Shown: piece by piece, positions 44,665 to 53,861 of the stretch | Layout of the letters: every line of letters begins with the position of its first letter | How positions within the stretch are numbered: position 1 is the first letter of the stretch | DNA from: DATLLJ01 sp965229885 | GTDB taxonomy: Bacteria; Acidobacteriota; Vicinamibacteria; Vicinamibacterales; CAVVIG01 | Assembly: GCA_965229885.1 (NCBI GenBank) | Contig: CBDDJX010000003.1 | Coordinates: 248,001 to 312,000, forward strand | Length of the DNA stretch: 64,000 nt | Reading direction: 5' to 3' | Made by a program: the position numbers and the translations under genes | The notes under the pieces: generated by a model | Database searches by the model: none | Told to the model about the DNA's origin: nothing | The model's input: only the letters and a program-made list of their open reading frames with translations

Positions 44665-44946
44665 ACGGCGCAGATCATGAACCTGATGGACCGGCTGCGG
44701 CGGGAGTGGCATCTCACGTATCTGTTCATCTCGCACGATCTGCGCGCCAATCGCCACACCTCGGATCGGGTGGCGGTCATGTATCTCGGGAAGATTGTCG
44801 GGCTGGCGAGCGCGAAGACGATCTACGACGAACCGCTCATGCCATACACCCAGGCGCTCATCTCGGCGGTGAATGGTCCTCGAAGGCGACGTGCCCTGGA
44901 ATCGCCGAGGGGTCGGCGCAAGATGGTCGTTTATATGACTATGTAG
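44665..44946 (+). pseudogene. Oligopeptide/dipeptide ABC transporter ATPase (OppF/DppF-like), C-terminal remnant
   Basis: The plus frame reads [40 protein letters not shown] (switch His in SHDL) and [15 protein letters not shown]; a further frame shift near 44875 gives [10 protein letters not shown], the usual 'leGdvPsp' loop. The Walker A and B parts are absent. Confidence 0.65.
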
Positions 44947-45178
44947 GTGACTAGGAGGCATTACTTGCAACAAAGTGTTCTGAAACAAGTCATATTCTGG
45001 ACGGCCGCCGTGCGACCGACCTGACGGTTCCGTGTCGCAAACGTCGGTAGGACCGTGGGTTCGTCCGAGCAGACGAGGTTGGCCGTTCCGTTGCGCAATG
45101 ACGTTCGGGCACTGCACATAACTGTGAAGGCCGAATCTCAGATGAGCGGATCACGACAGACAAGCGTCACTCCCCGCC

Positions 45179-47037
45179 GTGCCGCTCCTCGTCCTGTCGG
45201 AATTGCAGCAGTTCCTGGTTCTCTTCAGCATGGCGTTCATGGCGATCATCGGCCGGGCCACACCGTGGGCCTCCACCTACCGGCGTCTCGCGCTCGGCAT
45301 GCTGGTGAGCTTTGTGACGCTGACGCTCAGCAACTTCGACATCTGGCAGGGAGCGTACCGCACCGCGTTCGTCTACGACTTCACCTTGATCCTGCCGTTT
45401 GTGTTCTATCCGTGGGCCGCTCCTCCTGAGCCGCTCGACGGATTTCGCGATCTGTCGACGTCGGTCACTATCGTCTCGGCGCTCCCGCTGCTCATGGCCC
45501 GCCTCGCCGTGGAACGCAGCGACCGGCAGCAAGCCGACTCGCGGCTCCGGCTCATGGCCGCCGCCACGGAGCAGGCCGACGACCTCATCTTCATCCTCCA
45601 GCAGAACGGCCGCTTTCAATACGCCAATGCGGCATTCTGTCGCCACGTGGGCTACTCGCTCGCCGAGCTCGGCGCGGTGGCCTTCGGCGACGTCCTCGAG
45701 GGGGAGTCCGCACGGCAGGCCGACGCGATCCTGGACACGCTTCGTGCCGGCACGAGCTGGCACGGAACGCTGACTCGCCAGCGGAGGGACGGATCCACCT
45801 TCCCTGTATCCTCCACGATTGTCCCGCTGAGCGACATCCCCGTCGGCGTCGGGCACTTCGTCGGCGTGGAGCGGAATGTGACGGAAGACTTGCGGCTGCG
45901 CGAGCAGCTCATTCACAGCGAGCGCCTGTCGGCCGCCGGACAGCTCGTGTCGGGTGTCGCGCACGAGCTCAACAACCCGTTGCAGTCAATCGTCACCTTC
46001 TCCGACCTCCTGATCGAGAGCGAGCGCAGAACCGAGACTCGTCGCGATCTGCAGCAGATTCACAACGAGGCCAAGCGCGCCGGTAAGATCGTCCGGAATC
46101 TCCTGACGTTCGTCCGTCGGTCTGCCAGCCAGCACACGACGGCCGATCTGAACGATATCGTCCGGCGGACCGTCGCCTTGCGCGCCTACGAGCTGACGAT
46201 GGCCAGCATCACCGTTGAAGAACGCTACGCGAGCCAGCTGCCGCCGGTGGCTGTCAATCGTGAAGAGATCCAATAGGTGATGTTGGACCTGATTCTCAAC
46301 GCTGAGCAGGCGATGCGCGACGCTCATGGGGGCGGCCGCCTGGTCATTTGCACCGACGTCGGAGACACCGGTGTCGTCTGCGAGATCGCAGACGACGGTC
46401 CGGGGATTCCTCCCGCCCTGGCCGGCCGGATCTTCGAGCCATTTTTCTCGACAAAGGAGGTCGGCAAAGGAACGGGCTTGGGTCTCTCGATCGCGCACGG
46501 CATTGCCGAAGCGCACGGCGGTATGCTCGAACTGACGCCAAGAGCGGCCGGCAGTTGCTTCCGGCTGACGCTGCCGGCGTCGCAGGTCGCCGCCGAAGCC
46601 AGCGCCGAGCCCGCACGCTCGACCGGAACGCTCCGAAGCGGAAAGGGGCGCCACGCGCTTGTCGTCGACGATGAACCCGCGGTCCGGCAGTCGCTTCAAC
46701 GTCTGCTGCTTGGTCGCCAGTTTTCGGTCGATCTGGCGAAAGACGGCGAAACCGCGCCGCTCCGTTAAACGAGAAATAGTACGACGTGGTGCTCTGCGAC
46801 GTCCGCATGCCGAAGATGGGAGGAATTGATCTCTATGCCTCCACTCACAGCCGCCAGCCAGAGGCCGTGAGAGGATTTGCCTTCATCAGCGGAGACATTC
46901 TCAACGCCGAGCTTCAGCGTTTCGTGGAACAATCGGAAATTCCGCTGCTCTCTAAGCCATTTACCGCCGCACAACTCGACACCGTCCTGAAGCGACTTCG
47001 TCCACCAGTCTGTCCTTACCTGAGCCGGGATGCGTAA
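45179..47037 (+). pseudogene. PAS-containing hybrid histidine kinase, broken by stops and a frameshift
   Basis: The combined frames give a membrane N-terminus (about 90 residues, three hydrophobic segments, start perhaps incomplete), a PAS domain (ATEQADDLIFILQQNGRFQY), HisKA (SAAGQLVSGVAHELNNPLQS), HATPase_c (DLILNAEQAMRDAHGGGRLV, ADDGPGIPPALAGRIFEPFF, GLGLSIAHGIAEAHGG) and a receiver (HALVVDDEPAVRQSLQRLLL, DVVLCDVRMPKMGGIDLYAS, LLSKPFTAAQLDTVL). TAG at 46274-46276 interrupts EEIQ*VMLDL; a one-base shift near 46760 and TAG at 46777-46779 interrupt the receiver. Both TAGs stand where Gln would fit. Confidence 0.85.
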
Positions 47038-47312
47038 GATGGCGCATGACGCCCACGCGCACGTACGCGGGACTTCTCGTTCTCGCGGTGCTGCCTCGCC
47101 TCGTGTGCCTCCTCGTCGCGAAGCCACGCTTCGACAGCGATTACTGGGCGCGCCGTCGGACAGCGCGAGCAGGGCAAGCGACGCCACGATCCGGCGAGAA
47201 GACGAAGGCGCAAAGACGCACGGTCACCTTCACGCCACGCGCGCGGAGTCGCCGTCAGGGGCGCCCTTCCTAACTTCCGTTGCAATCTCGTTACAAGCGA
47301 TTGAGTGGAATG

Positions 47313-47386
47313 TGGCTGGGAGGCAGGGATTCGAACCCCGATAACATGCTCCAGAGGCATGCGTCCTACCGTTGGACGACCTCCCA
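47313..47386 (-). tRNA. tRNA-Gln (CTG)
   Basis: Minus strand: acceptor TGGGAGG/CCTCCCA, D-arm of the TCGTCCAACGGTAGGACG type, anticodon stem CATGC/GCATG with loop CTCTGGA (anticodon CTG), T-arm GGGGTTCGAATCCC, encoded CCA. All stems pair. It lies downstream of gltX on the same strand. Confidence 0.93.
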
Positions 47387-47450
47387 TCACCAGTCGAGGC
47401 GCTTCGAAAGGGATTGAACTTCTGATTATAGCCGCTCGCAAGCCGAGCGC

Positions 47451-47541
47451 CTACTCGTTGCCCTGTTCTTCCTGCTTCCGCCGATGGCTGGCCCGCCCGC
47501 CCTTGCGACCCGCCTCGCGCGCCTCAGGGCTGCAACCGATG
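47451..47541 (-). pseudogene. KGG-motif stress protein, C-terminal remnant
   Basis: Minus frame CSPEAREAGRKGGRASHRRK then TAG at 47451-47453: the 'EAREAGRKGG' repeat end of small general-stress KGG proteins. No start codon exists before the frame runs into the gltX 3' end, so only a tail is left. Confidence 0.4.
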
Positions 47542-49023
47542 TGCCAGAAGGATGGCTCCGACGAGCCGCTCGTGCACACGCCTGCGGCCGAGCAGGGCGA
47601 GCACTTCGAAGAGTCCTGGACTCACCGCTTTTCCCGTGACTGCGACACGCGAGGCGTGAATCAGCGAAGCGGCTTTCACGCCTCGCGCCTCGGCGACCTG
47701 CCGCAACGCGGCCTCGATCGCCGCGGCGTCGAACTGAGCCAGCTCGGCGCATACGGCATCGAGCGCGACCAGATGCTCAGCCATCCCGCCCAGATGCTTC
47801 TTCACGGCGTCCGGGTCGTACTCGATCGCGTCGACAAAGAAGAACCGCCCCTGGGCGCCGAAGTCCCCGAGCCGTTTGACGCGCGGCTTCAGGAGCTCGA
47901 GCACGGCAAGAAACCACACCTGACGCTCCGCGAGGGAGGCCTCGTCCCACAGTCCGGCCGCCTGCAACGACGGCTTCACGCGCCGCGCGAGCTCGTCAGG
48001 CGCCAGCCGCACCATGTGCTGCTGGTTGAACCAGTCGAGCTTGTCCGGATTGAAGACGGCGTTCCCGCCGTTGATGCCGTCGAGCGAAAACGCGCGGACC
48101 AGTTCTTCCTTGCTGAACAGCTCGCGGCCCCCCGCGCCGGGCGACCACCCGAGCAACCCGAGAAAATTCACCATCGCTTCAGGAAGGAACCCCCGGCTCG
48201 CGTATTCCATGACGGACGTCGCGCCGTGACGTTTGCTCAGCCGCTTCTTGTCTGGGCCGAGAATCAGCGGCACATGCGCGAACTGCGGCACGGACGCCCC
48301 AAGCGCGCGGTACAGCAGGATGTGCTTCGGCGTATTCGAGATGTGATCGTCTCCGCGCACCACATGCGTAATCGCCATCTCCATATCGTCTGACACGACC
48401 GACAGGTGATACGTCGGATGTCCGTCGGATCGGATAATCACGAAATCTTCGATGTGGGCGCCGTCGAACTCGATCGGCCCGTGCACGAGGTCTTCAAACC
48501 GTATCGTTGTTTCCAGGGTTTCCAGGGTTTCCAGGCCGTCGGGCACCTTGAATCGTACGGCGCGCGGCACGCGATCGCTCTCGCGGGCGGCAATTTCCTC
48601 GCGGGTCAGCCTACGGCAGGTTCGATCGTACCGCCACCCCGATCCCCCATCGCCGGAGCCCCCCGCGGCGTCCCGCCTGGCTTCCAGGTCCTCAGGCGTG
48701 CAGTAGCAGTAGTACGCGTGGCCTTCGGCGACGAGCCGTTCCGCCATCGCCCGATGTCGGTCGAATCGCTCGGATTGAAAGTACGGCGCATATGGTCCGC
48801 CGACGAGCGGTCCTTCGTCCCAGTCAAGACCGAGCCATCGCAGACCGTCGAGAATGCTCTCCACCATTTCCGACGAGGAGCGTTCGGCGTCCGTGTCTTC
48901 GATCCGCAGGACGAAAACGCCGCCGTAACGCCGCGCGAACAGCCAGGTGAACAGCGCCGTACGGGCGCCGCCGACGTGCAGGTAGCCGGTCGGCGACGGG
49001 GCGAAGCGGACGCGTGGGGCCAT
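47524..49023 (-). CDS. gltX: Glutamyl-tRNA synthetase
   Basis: 499 residues. Class I motifs: VRFAPSPTGYLHVGGARTAL (HIGH-like) and LGPDKKRLSKRHGATSVMEY (KMSKS-like), with VLRIEDTDAERSS, HLSVVSDDMEMAITHVVRGD and HISNTPKHILLYRALGA as in the catalytic domain, and a C-terminal anticodon-binding helical domain. It charges tRNA-Glu. A 9-bp tandem repeat (three copies, about 48506-48535) encodes ETLETLETT in a surface loop. No gatCAB set is in the window, so whether it is non-discriminating cannot be told. Confidence 0.96.
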   Translation of the reverse strand: MAPRVRFAPSPTGYLHVGGARTALFTWLFARRYGGVFVLRIEDTDAERSSSEMVESILDGLRWLGLDWDEGPLVGGPYAPYFQSERFDRHRAMAERLVAEGHAYYCYCTPEDLEARRDAAGGSGDGGSGWRYDRTCRRLTREEIAARESDRVPRAVRFKVPDGLETLETLETTIRFEDLVHGPIEFDGAHIEDFVIIRSDGHPTYHLSVVSDDMEMAITHVVRGDDHISNTPKHILLYRALGASVPQFAHVPLILGPDKKRLSKRHGATSVMEYASRGFLPEAMVNFLGLLGWSPGAGGRELFSKEELVRAFSLDGINGGNAVFNPDKLDWFNQQHMVRLAPDELARRVKPSLQAAGLWDEASLAERQVWFLAVLELLKPRVKRLGDFGAQGRFFFVDAIEYDPDAVKKHLGGMAEHLVALDAVCAELAQFDAAAIEAALRQVAEARGVKAASLIHASRVAVTGKAVSPGLFEVLALLGRRRVHERLVGAILLAHRLQP

Positions 49024-49117
49024 GAACCGTCGAGGTTAGCGGATCGCCTGTGCGGAGGAAAGGGCCCTCAATGATACGATTCCGGGCTGAACAGACCGTC
49101 AGTCAGCTGTTCCAGTC

Positions 49118-49963
49118 ATGTCGTCCCACGTTCTCGAGCTGTTCCTCATCACCCTTGGCGCCGCCATCGTCAATGGCGCGCTCGGGTACGGGTTCTCGTC
49201 GATCACCGTCCCGCTGGCGTTGCTGTTCCTGACCAACCGCGTCCTCAACCCTGCGCTCGTTTTGATCGAGGTCGCCCTCAACGCCTGGGTGCTGTGGGTC
49301 AACCGCAAGGCCTTCACCGTGGTGTGGCAGCGAGTGCTGCCCATCGTGATCGGGCTGGCGCCTGGCGTCGTCGTCGGCACGGTGATCGTGTCACGCGTCA
49401 ATCCGGATTGGCTGAAGCTAGTGACGTATTTCACGCTGCTGCCCCTGATCTTCTTTCAGGCCGCCGGGTATCGGCGGCCCATTCGATCGGAGAAATCGGC
49501 AGGCTTCGTGTTCGGCGGCGGTCTTGGCGTGCTGTATTCGGTGACGACGATTTCAGGTCCGCCGCTCGCGGTGGCACTGAGCAATCAAGGCTTCGCCAAG
49601 CAGGAGTTTCGCGCAGCGCTCGGTATGATCCGTCTCGCGGAATCGAGCCTGACCGCCATCGCGTACGGGTCCGCGGGGCTGCTGACGCCCGAAAGCCTGG
49701 GACTCATCCCGCAGATTCTGCCTGGCGTGGCGATCGGCGTTCCGATCGGTGCATTTCTCATTCGCCACGTCCGCGTCGAAACCTTCCGCCGCATCTGCAT
49801 GAGCTTCGACGCCTGGATCGTGGCATTTGGCATCTCGACGCTCTTCCGTTCTCTGCATCTCGTTGAAAGCTACAGTGCCTACCTGATCATGGGCGTGGTC
49901 GGATCGATCGATGCCTGCATGCTCTATCGCTTCTTCTCGAACCGGCCTACCGGATGCCGGTGA
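49118..49963 (+). CDS. TauE/SafE-family membrane exporter
   Basis: 281 residues with seven to eight hydrophobic segments (e.g. LFLITLGAAIVNGALGYGFS, VLPIVIGLAPGVVVGTVIVS, LVTYFTLLPLIFFQAAGYRR, FVFGGGLGVLYSVTTISGPP, GLIPQILPGVAIGVPIGAFL). The N-terminal 'GalGyGfs' and the second-half 'G..sg..ttisGPpl' are the paired TauE signatures. Family members export sulfite, sulfoacetate or related anions; here the substrate is unknown, though a sulfite oxidase-like gene lies 14 kb away. Confidence 0.88.
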   Translation: MSSHVLELFLITLGAAIVNGALGYGFSSITVPLALLFLTNRVLNPALVLIEVALNAWVLWVNRKAFTVVWQRVLPIVIGLAPGVVVGTVIVSRVNPDWLKLVTYFTLLPLIFFQAAGYRRPIRSEKSAGFVFGGGLGVLYSVTTISGPPLAVALSNQGFAKQEFRAALGMIRLAESSLTAIAYGSAGLLTPESLGLIPQILPGVAIGVPIGAFLIRHVRVETFRRICMSFDAWIVAFGISTLFRSLHLVESYSAYLIMGVVGSIDACMLYRFFSNRPTGCR

Positions 49964-50012
49964 AAAGTGCGCGTCTGCCGGAACGGCCCCGCACCAGAAA
50001 GGGCTGAGTCTC

Positions 50013-50600
50013 ATGGCCATACCCCCGACGCTTCTTGACTTGCTGCGGTCGAGTCCTGCCGAACCCACGCGCATGGTCTCGTGGCCTCGACGCTCGCGAC
50101 CCTGGCCACCGGCGGCACGGTGGTCGTGCCGGGCAAGTTCAGCCCGTTGTCGTTCTGGCGTATCGCCCGCGACCACGCCGTGACGTGGTATTCCGCGGTG
50201 CCGACGCTGCACCAATTGCTCCTGGCGCGTGTCGAACCCGGCTCGGCCAGTCCCGCCGGCGCCGAATAGCTGCGCTTCATCCGGTCGTGCAGCGCGTCGC
50301 TTCCACCGCGCGGGTGATGCACGATCTGGAAGCCGCGTTTGGCGCGCCGGTGCTGGAGGCGTACGGCATGACCGAGCCCCCCCATCAGATGGCGTCCAAT
50401 CCGCTGCCGCCCGGCGAACGCAAGCCGGGATCGGTGGGCACGCCGAAGCGAACGCAGCTTGCTGTACAGATGGATGGTTTCGGACCGGCGACCAGGGCGT
50501 TCTGGACGCCGCCGGCTACCTGACACTCGTCGGGCGCCTGACGGAACTGATCAATCGCGGCGGCGAGAAGATCTCGCCGCCATCGGGACGGCCGATGTCG
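50013..50600 (+). pseudogene. Acyl-CoA synthetase (AMP-binding), deleted and frameshifted
   Basis: Starts as [20 protein letters not shown] (ATG 50013), then jumps to [19 protein letters not shown] and [23 protein letters not shown] at 50267-50269; further frames give [20 protein letters not shown] (motif with YGMTE), [20 protein letters not shown] and [16 protein letters not shown] (the hinge and catalytic C-domain). The adenylation P-loop region and much else are missing. Confidence 0.85.
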
Positions 50601-50707
50601 TCTTCCTCGGCGTGAAGGCCCACAGCCTGACCGCGTCGGATCGTGGGATCGCTCGCCTCCAAGGTTGTGTTGTCGAGCCCCAGATTGAACCACAGCTGAC
50701 CGCGTAA
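50582..50707 (+). pseudogene. 2-dehydropantoate 2-reductase (PanE/ApbA), small internal fragment
   Basis: Fused to the acyl-CoA synthetase relic, the frame reads [18 protein letters not shown] (the 'D.v.l.vKa..l' NADPH-domain strand of ketopantoate reductases), then unrelated residues to TAA at 50707. Confidence 0.45.
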
Positions 50708-50746
50708 TTACTGCTCGGTCGCGCCTGTCGGCTGCAATCCGCTTGT

Positions 50747-51157
50747 TTAAAAGCACTTAGAGTGTGCAGATGGCCGCCAAAGCTGGTGCACAATTTGCTG
50801 CAGTGCTTGGATCCGCAGGTCGTCATCCACGAGGTCGCCATCGGGGTCCAGTTGAAGCGAGACGAAGGGTGTGCCGGCGACGGGACATGGGGACACCGTC
50901 ATCCGATAGGGATTGCTGCCGGCCGACTGGAGGAGCCGCGCGATCCAGTCGAGGGTGTAGCGGGCTTCTTCCTGGACCAGCGTGTCTTCGAGTTGTGTGG
51001 AATAACCGCGCTGCACCTGGGTGCCAATGCCAATCGCCGTCCCCAGCATCGCCGTCGCGATGCTGGGGACGATCAGGATCTCAACCAGGGAGAATCCGGA
51101 CTGACCGTCGAACACGATTTCTGGACGGGACATTGTCACCATCTGCGGCCTCACCAT
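50747..51157 (-). CDS. PilW-like minor pseudopilin, 3' end truncated
   Basis: 136 residues with the prepilin cleavage and N-methylation motif SGFSLVEILIVPSIATAML (cleavage before F, Glu at +5) and a PilW-like first part (YSTQLEDTLVQEEARYTLDW, SLQLDPDGDLVDDDLRIQ). It ends early in foreign sequence near the PanE fragment; normal PilW proteins are over 250 residues. Third gene of a minor-pilin operon. Confidence 0.7.
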   Translation of the reverse strand: MVRPQMVTMSRPEIVFDGQSGFSLVEILIVPSIATAMLGTAIGIGTQVQRGYSTQLEDTLVQEEARYTLDWIARLLQSAGSNPYRMTVSPCPVAGTPFVSLQLDPDGDLVDDDLRIQALQQIVHQLWRPSAHSKCF

Positions 51158-51633
51158 CGGCGGATGACCGTGACGAGATCGATCTGCCGGCCGTTATTGG
51201 CGGCGGAGCTGTTGAGCACGCGTATCGTCAGCAAGCGCGTATCGTCGGAGGGCCCGGCCTGCACGAGCCAGCGCCGGGTCAACCCAGGCGCCGGCTGGTC
51301 GAAGTAATTCGCGACGTTGGCGTTCAGACTGTCCGTTCCAAGAGGAGTGAGCTGAATCTCGGGCGCGCGGGTGAAGTTCAGCTTCATCAGCCCGTCGACT
51401 TTGGCCTGCGCGTCCCTTGTCGCACGCGCCGCCTCGCGCGCGCCTATGTGCACCGTGGTCGTGACCGCGAGCAGCTGTGCGACGCTCACCAGACCGAAAG
51501 CCAGAATCACCGTCGAAACGAGGACCTCGACAAGCCCGAAGCCCTGTTGGCCCTGTTGGCGAAGTTGGCCGGCGCCGCGCTCAGTGCAGCCGGACTTGGC
51601 CGCTGCCTGAGATCGTAATTGTCTGATTCTCAT
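51151..51633 (-). CDS. PilV-like minor pseudopilin
   Basis: 160 residues. Leader MRIRQLRSQ... ends GQQGFGLVEVLVSTVILAF, a class III prepilin motif (G before F, Glu +5, then a hydrophobic helix). The C-terminal part (REAARATRDAQAKVDGLMKL, WLVQAGPSDDTRLLTIRVLN) is a short pseudopilin head. It overlaps both neighbours, as in type IV pilus minor-pilin operons. The prepilin peptidase and assembly ATPase are not in the window. Confidence 0.75.
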   Translation of the reverse strand: MRIRQLRSQAAAKSGCTERGAGQLRQQGQQGFGLVEVLVSTVILAFGLVSVAQLLAVTTTVHIGAREAARATRDAQAKVDGLMKLNFTRAPEIQLTPLGTDSLNANVANYFDQPAPGLTRRWLVQAGPSDDTRLLTIRVLNSSAANNGRQIDLVTVIRRW

Positions 51634-52184
51634 AAGAGTTACTCACGGTTACCAGCGCGGGCGGCGGCGCCGTTGCGCAGTTTGGACAGTTGATGAGCGG
51701 CGTGATTCGCCCCGTCGCGTCGATCTGAAGATCTGACACCGCTGCGACGACGGCCTGCCGGGAAAGGATCTGCGCGGGGCCGTCGAAGTCGGGTCGCACG
51801 GCCGCATCCTGATCGGGAAACGGGTACGCCGTCTCGCTACAGCGGTCGACCGCTTGATCGATGGCCGGATCGTTGACGAACTCCACTAGGCGAATCTGCC
51901 CGGGGCCCGGGCAGTTGAAGCGAAGACGGAGCGTGCGGTTCTTGGCGATCGCCTGGTAACGCGCCGCCCGAACGGCGGCGCTGACAGTCTGCGTGGCGGT
52001 CGTGAGCGTGTAACGCCGCATCGCCGCCTGGATCTGAATCCCCGCCATGGACGAAGAGGATGGAACTGAAGGCGAGCACGGCAATTAATTCAAGCAGTGA
52101 GAAGCCGGGCGACCCGCCGGCGAGACAGCTGCTGCTTTCTCGGGAGACACCGCCAAGGAGCCGGGGACGAGTGCGTTTGCCCAT
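51581..52184 (-). pseudogene. GspH/FimT-like pseudopilin, frameshifted
   Basis: The first frame from ATG 52184 has a leader and the prepilin motif GSPGFSLLELIAVLAFSSIL; then a shift near 52045-52060 leads to AGIQIQAAMRRYTLTTATQT and VSAAVRAARYQAIAKNRTLR, the GspH/FimT head, ending SGSGQVRLH at 51581. With one frame correction the protein is complete (about 200 residues). Confidence 0.75.
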
Positions 52185-52397
52185 GATAAACGTTCCGCCA
52201 TGGGAGTCAGCAAGAAGCGGGCCCAGGATCATGAGGCTGACTTGTTAGTGTGCTGGATTCGTTAATAGGACACAAGGTGACACTTCGTCACGCTAAGAGC
52301 GCCCGCCTGCGAGCGAATAAAACTGACGAAACTGCGAGCCCGTTTTCACTTTGGACGCTATGATCGACCTAACTCGTTTTCAGAGGAGCTCACAACA

Positions 52398-53024
52398 ATG
52401 AAACGTTTCGTCTATCTCACCGCGTTCGCCCTGCTCGCCGCCATTCCGCTTGGGGCCCAGGCCCCCAAGGGCTGGATGCTGCGAGCCGATCGCAGCACCA
52501 GCGCATCGGATCCCGACGCGGCCGGCGCCATCAAGTTCATGGCGATGGGCACGGGTTTCCACGCAGTCACGCCGCAGGCGGCGGTCTTCTGGAACCCGGC
52601 CAACAGGGCCACCGGCAATTACACGCTCAAGGGCACGTTCACGTTGGTGAAACCGAGTGGCCATACGAATTACTACGGTCTCGTCTTCGGCGGGAGCGAT
52701 CTCGAGGGCCCCAAGCAGGCCTACCTCTACTTCATGGTCGCGCAGAACGGGTCCTGGCTTCTCAAGCAGCGCGCCGGGGATGCCACCGCGAGCCAGGTGG
52801 CGAAAGGTGTCAACCCAGCCGTGAAAAAGCCCGACGCGAATGGGACGTCCACCAACGCGCTCGAAGTGCGTGTCCTGGCCGATAAGATCGACTACGTCGT
52901 CAACGGCACGGCCGTGCATTCGACGCCCAGGACCGGAGCGACCGCGAAGACCGACGGACTCTACGGCATCCGTTCGAATCACCTCCTCGAGGTCATGGTC
53001 GACGGGCTCGCTGTCGTCAAGTAG
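52398..53024 (+). CDS. Secreted beta-sandwich protein of unknown function (DUF1080/LamG-like)
   Basis: 208 residues. Signal peptide MKRFVYLTAFALLAAIPLGA, cleavage at QA. The mature part is beta-rich: MAMGTGFHAVTPQAAVFWNP, YTLKGTFTLVKPSGHTNYYG, LVFGGSDLEGPKQAYLYFMV and ALEVRVLADKIDYVVNGTAV, resembling DUF1080/LamG-type glucan-binding sandwiches. GAGGAG precedes the ATG (52383-52388). Substrate unknown. Confidence 0.8.
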   Translation: MKRFVYLTAFALLAAIPLGAQAPKGWMLRADRSTSASDPDAAGAIKFMAMGTGFHAVTPQAAVFWNPANRATGNYTLKGTFTLVKPSGHTNYYGLVFGGSDLEGPKQAYLYFMVAQNGSWLLKQRAGDATASQVAKGVNPAVKKPDANGTSTNALEVRVLADKIDYVVNGTAVHSTPRTGATAKTDGLYGIRSNHLLEVMVDGLAVVK

Positions 53025-53144
53025 CCCCAGCCCTCCGGAGGTCTGAGCGACGGTCCCCTCTCGGCGTGCTAGGCGCCTCAACTGCTGACGCGAGATTCTC
53101 TGCGCTCATCCCTCGTCGTCAGCCGGGCGTGTTCCAGCGCACGT

Positions 53145-53689
53145 TCACGTGGGCCGACAACAGAATGGAAGGCTCCGGCGACGCAAAGGACGGTTTGTAC
53201 CCGCAACTCGGCCAACGATTTCGCGTCCGGGTTGGACGTGTTCGTCAGCGTGGCGTTCTTCGACCGCCCGGGATAGGGGTCCCCGGGATCGCCGCGGCTC
53301 GTGCCATCGTACAGGTCGTTGAAGCCGTCGGCCTCCAGAAGCTTGATGAACGGGTGGTTCTCGTCGCCGTTCCCGTCGATCGCCTCGTCGACGTGGTAGA
53401 CGATGTCGCCGTTTCCGTTCCAGCTGCCGCCGCCCATCAGGCACCTCCGGAGTCGCGGCCATCGGCGCTTCGGTGAAGTCCGGCCGGCGCCAGATCCGGA
53501 TAGTGACGCTTCAGCGCCGTCAACAGAATCCGCAAAAGGGTCTTTGTGCGGCAGCCGGTGGAACTGGTTGTACCCCGGCACGCCGCGCTCCCGGTCCCGG
53601 AAGTGGCCAGAGTCGAACTTGACCACGACCGCCGAGCAGAATTCGTGTTCGCTGTTCCCTAACGAGACATCGGTGACAGCCATCCGCAT
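53145..53689 (-). pseudogene. Remnants of a secreted M6-type metalloprotease
   Basis: Minus pieces in changing frames: VVVKFDSGHFRDRERGVPGY, KTLLRILLTALKRHYPDLAP, and WNGNGDIVYHVDEAIDGNGD, ENHPFIKLLEADGFNDLYDG, SKNATLTNTSNPDAKS. The last block resembles the C-terminal domain of M6/immune-inhibitor-A-like proteases (D.ENHp...leaDG). The HExxH part is absent, so the assignment is tentative. Confidence 0.4.
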
Positions 53690-53861
53690 GATTGAGTCGC
53701 TCTAAGTTATTGGCTTCACGCATGTTGCGAGAGTTCGCAAGATGGCCTATGTCTTGCAGATCAACAATGACCAATACTTCCATGCCCGCTATCGTTGATC
53801 ATTCTATTCGAGGCGCGCGAGATGATGGAGCGTCGGCGAATAGGAACCGTGACGTGACAGG

